Shown here piece after piece: positions 5,997 through 7,329 of a DNA stretch of 7,329 bases. The position numbers were made by a program, and so were the translations under genes. The notes beneath the pieces are model-generated. The model was not told where the DNA came from. It did no database searches and saw only the letters and a program-made list of their open reading frames with translations. Source of the stretch: an uncultured Phycisphaerales bacterium (GTDB lineage Bacteria > Planctomycetota > Phycisphaerae > Phycisphaerales > UBA1924); assembly GCA_937879825.1 (NCBI GenBank), contig CALFMQ010000133.1:1-7329 (forward strand). Direction: 5' to 3'. Positions within the stretch are counted from its first letter, which is position 1, and each line of letters starts with the position of its first letter.

Positions 5997-7329
5997 ATGT
6001 CATCAGAAGAGTCACACGCATCCGCGGGGGCGACGCCCGAGCCGGCGATCACGAAGTCCATGGAGGCGGAGATCGAGGCCGCCATGAAAGCGGCGACGGA
6101 AGTCACCGATCAGGCGCCCAAGAAGATTCGCGGGCCGCGCGTCGTTCAGGGCGGGCGCGAGCATCGCTCGGGCCTTGTCGTGTCTGTCGGCGCGACGGAT
6201 ATCTTCCTCGAGTTCGGCCCCAAGGAACTGGGCGTGCTGCCCAAGATCCAGATCAAGGAAGGCATGGAGCCTCCCGCCGTCGGGTCGCGGATGGAAGTGG
6301 TCGTCGATCGCTTCGATGCGAACGAGCACGTGTACCTGTGCTCGCTTCCGGGCGCGGTGCAGAAGGCGGAGTGGGAACTGCTCGAGCCGGGCCAGGTGGT
6401 CGAAGCGCGCGTGACGGGGACGAACAAGGGCGGGCTCGAGCTCGAGGTCGCCAACCACCGCGCCTTCATGCCGGCTTCGCAGGTGGACATCCATCGCATC
6501 GAGGACCTCTCGGTCTTCGTCGGCGAGAAGATGGCGTGCAAGGTGATCCGCGTTGATCGCGGCGGGCGCGGCAACATCACGCTCTCGCGGCGCGACGTGA
6601 TCGCCGAGCAGCGCGAGCAGATGAAGGACGAACTCAAGGAGAAGCTCGCCGAGGGTCAGGAGGTCGAGGGCGTGGTCAAGTCGATCATGCCGTTCGGCGC
6701 CTTCGTCGATATCGGCGGCGTCGATGCGCTGCTGCATGTCTCGGACATGAGCCACGACCGGGTGAACAAGCCCGAGAGCGTCGTGAAGGTCGGCGACAAG
6801 ATCAAGACCAAGATTCTCAAGCTCGACTGGGAGCAGAACCGGCACAAGCTCGGTCTCAAGCAGATGCAGCCCGATCCGTGGGACACGGCGCTCGCCGAGA
6901 TCAAGGAGGGCGATGTCGCCTCCGGGCGCGTGACGAAGCTCATGGAGTTCGGCGCGTTCGTGGAGATCGCCGAGGGCATCGAGGGGCTCGTGCACATCTC
7001 CGAGTTGTCGTGGCAGCGCGTCGCCAAGACGAGCGACGCGATTCAGCCCAACGCGGTCGTGCAGGTGAAGGTCCTCAAGATCGACGCCGATGCGCGGAAG
7101 ATCTCCCTGTCGGTGAAGCAGACCAAGGAGCAGCCGGCGCGCGAGGGCGGCGCGGGCGGACCGGGAGGCGGCGGGCGCGGCGGCAAGGGCCGCGGGCGCG
7201 ATCGCGGCGAGAAGGACACACGCACGCCCGAGGAGATTCTCAAGGAGACTCCCGCGCTGCGTCGACTGCGCGAGAAGGCGCAGCAGAAAGCGCACAGCAA
7301 GTCCGACAAGGGCGGGCTCGGCTCGTCGG
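5997..7329 (+). CDS. rpsA: 30S ribosomal protein S1 (3' end beyond the right edge)
   Basis: The frame is open for 444 codons to the edge with no stop. After an acidic/Ala-rich N-terminus come four S1 RNA-binding repeats: ~55-118 (divergent), ~130-200, ~218-289 and ~303-374. Repeats 3 and 4 carry the textbook sequences GAFVDIGGVDALLHVSDMSH and GAFVEIAEGIEGLVHISELS and align with repeats 3 and 4 of E. coli S1, including the DPW after repeat 3. S1 binds single-stranded mRNA on the small subunit and helps start translation. After repeat 4 the chain turns into a Gly/Arg-rich segment (~383-404, GGGGRGGKGRGRDRG) and a basic tail (LRRLREKAQQKAHSK) instead of going straight into the repeats 5 and 6 of E. 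coli. The gene is divergent from the pilus-like operon. The ATG at 5997 was used; a GTG at 5988 is possible. The whole opposite strand is open in one frame, a codon-bias artefact. Confidence 0.95.
   Translation, partial: MSSEESHASAGATPEPAITKSMEAEIEAAMKAATEVTDQAPKKIRGPRVVQGGREHRSGLVVSVGATDIFLEFGPKELGVLPKIQIKEGMEPPAVGSRMEVVVDRFDANEHVYLCSLPGAVQKAEWELLEPGQVVEARVTGTNKGGLELEVANHRAFMPASQVDIHRIEDLSVFVGEKMACKVIRVDRGGRGNITLSRRDVIAEQREQMKDELKEKLAEGQEVEGVVKSIMPFGAFVDIGGVDALLHVSDMSHDRVNKPESVVKVGDKIKTKILKLDWEQNRHKLGLKQMQPDPWDTALAEIKEGDVASGRVTKLMEFGAFVEIAEGIEGLVHISELSWQRVAKTSDAIQPNAVVQVKVLKIDADARKISLSVKQTKEQPAREGGAGGPGGGGRGGKGRGRDRGEKDTRTPEEILKETPALRRLREKAQQKAHSKSDKGGLGSS

Noticed and set aside
6012..7295. 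427-codon minus-strand open frame
   Set aside because: It is antisense to the unmistakable S1 gene, and its His/Leu/Asp-rich translation mirrors S1 codon bias.
1..7329. CRISPR array, insertion sequence, toxin-antitoxin or defence genes
   Set aside because: No regularly spaced repeats, transposase motifs or small paired genes were seen on either strand.

Overview
The window comes from a GC-rich bacterium, most probably a planctomycete and perhaps of the Phycisphaerae type. This is inferred from the lone 23S rRNA gene with its own promoter, from the style of the type IV pilus-like proteins, and from an S1 protein that shows four S1 repeats followed by a Gly/Arg-rich tail. Translation signals are conventional: a perfect AGGAGG precedes one gene and GAGGAG precedes another.

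Layout. (1) Positions 1-222, minus strand: the first ~220 nt of a 23S rRNA gene, which continues beyond the left edge. (2) Positions 223-553: no protein gene. On the minus strand this stretch holds a near-consensus sigma70-type promoter (TTGACA, 16 nt, TATACT), two short leader hairpins and a boxA-like antitermination element, which together form the control region of the 23S gene. (3) Positions 554-5705, minus strand: a three-gene operon. The first gene encodes an actin-like PilM domain fused in one chain to a PilN-like segment (NLMP motif, membrane helix, periplasmic part), giving a GspL-like architecture. The second overlaps it by 4 nt (ATGA) and encodes a single-pass protein with a possible PilO-like C-terminal domain. 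The third, 62 nt further on, encodes a single-pass protein with a long coiled coil and a beta-rich C-terminal region. (4) Positions 5706-5996: divergent intergenic region with a perfect 7-bp inverted repeat in front of the pilM-like gene. (5) Positions 5997-7329, plus strand: ribosomal protein S1, cut by the right edge.

How it fits together. The three minus-strand genes look like the inner-membrane alignment (PilMNO-type) module of a type IV pilus or type II secretion-like machine, with PilM and PilN joined and with long lineage-specific proteins in place of standard PilO and PilP. No pilin, ATPase or secretin gene lies in the window, so which machine it serves is unknown. The module sits between two translation genes, 23S rRNA and S1. 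The 23S gene has protein genes and no 16S or tRNA gene upstream of it, so it is transcribed separately from any 16S gene on that side.
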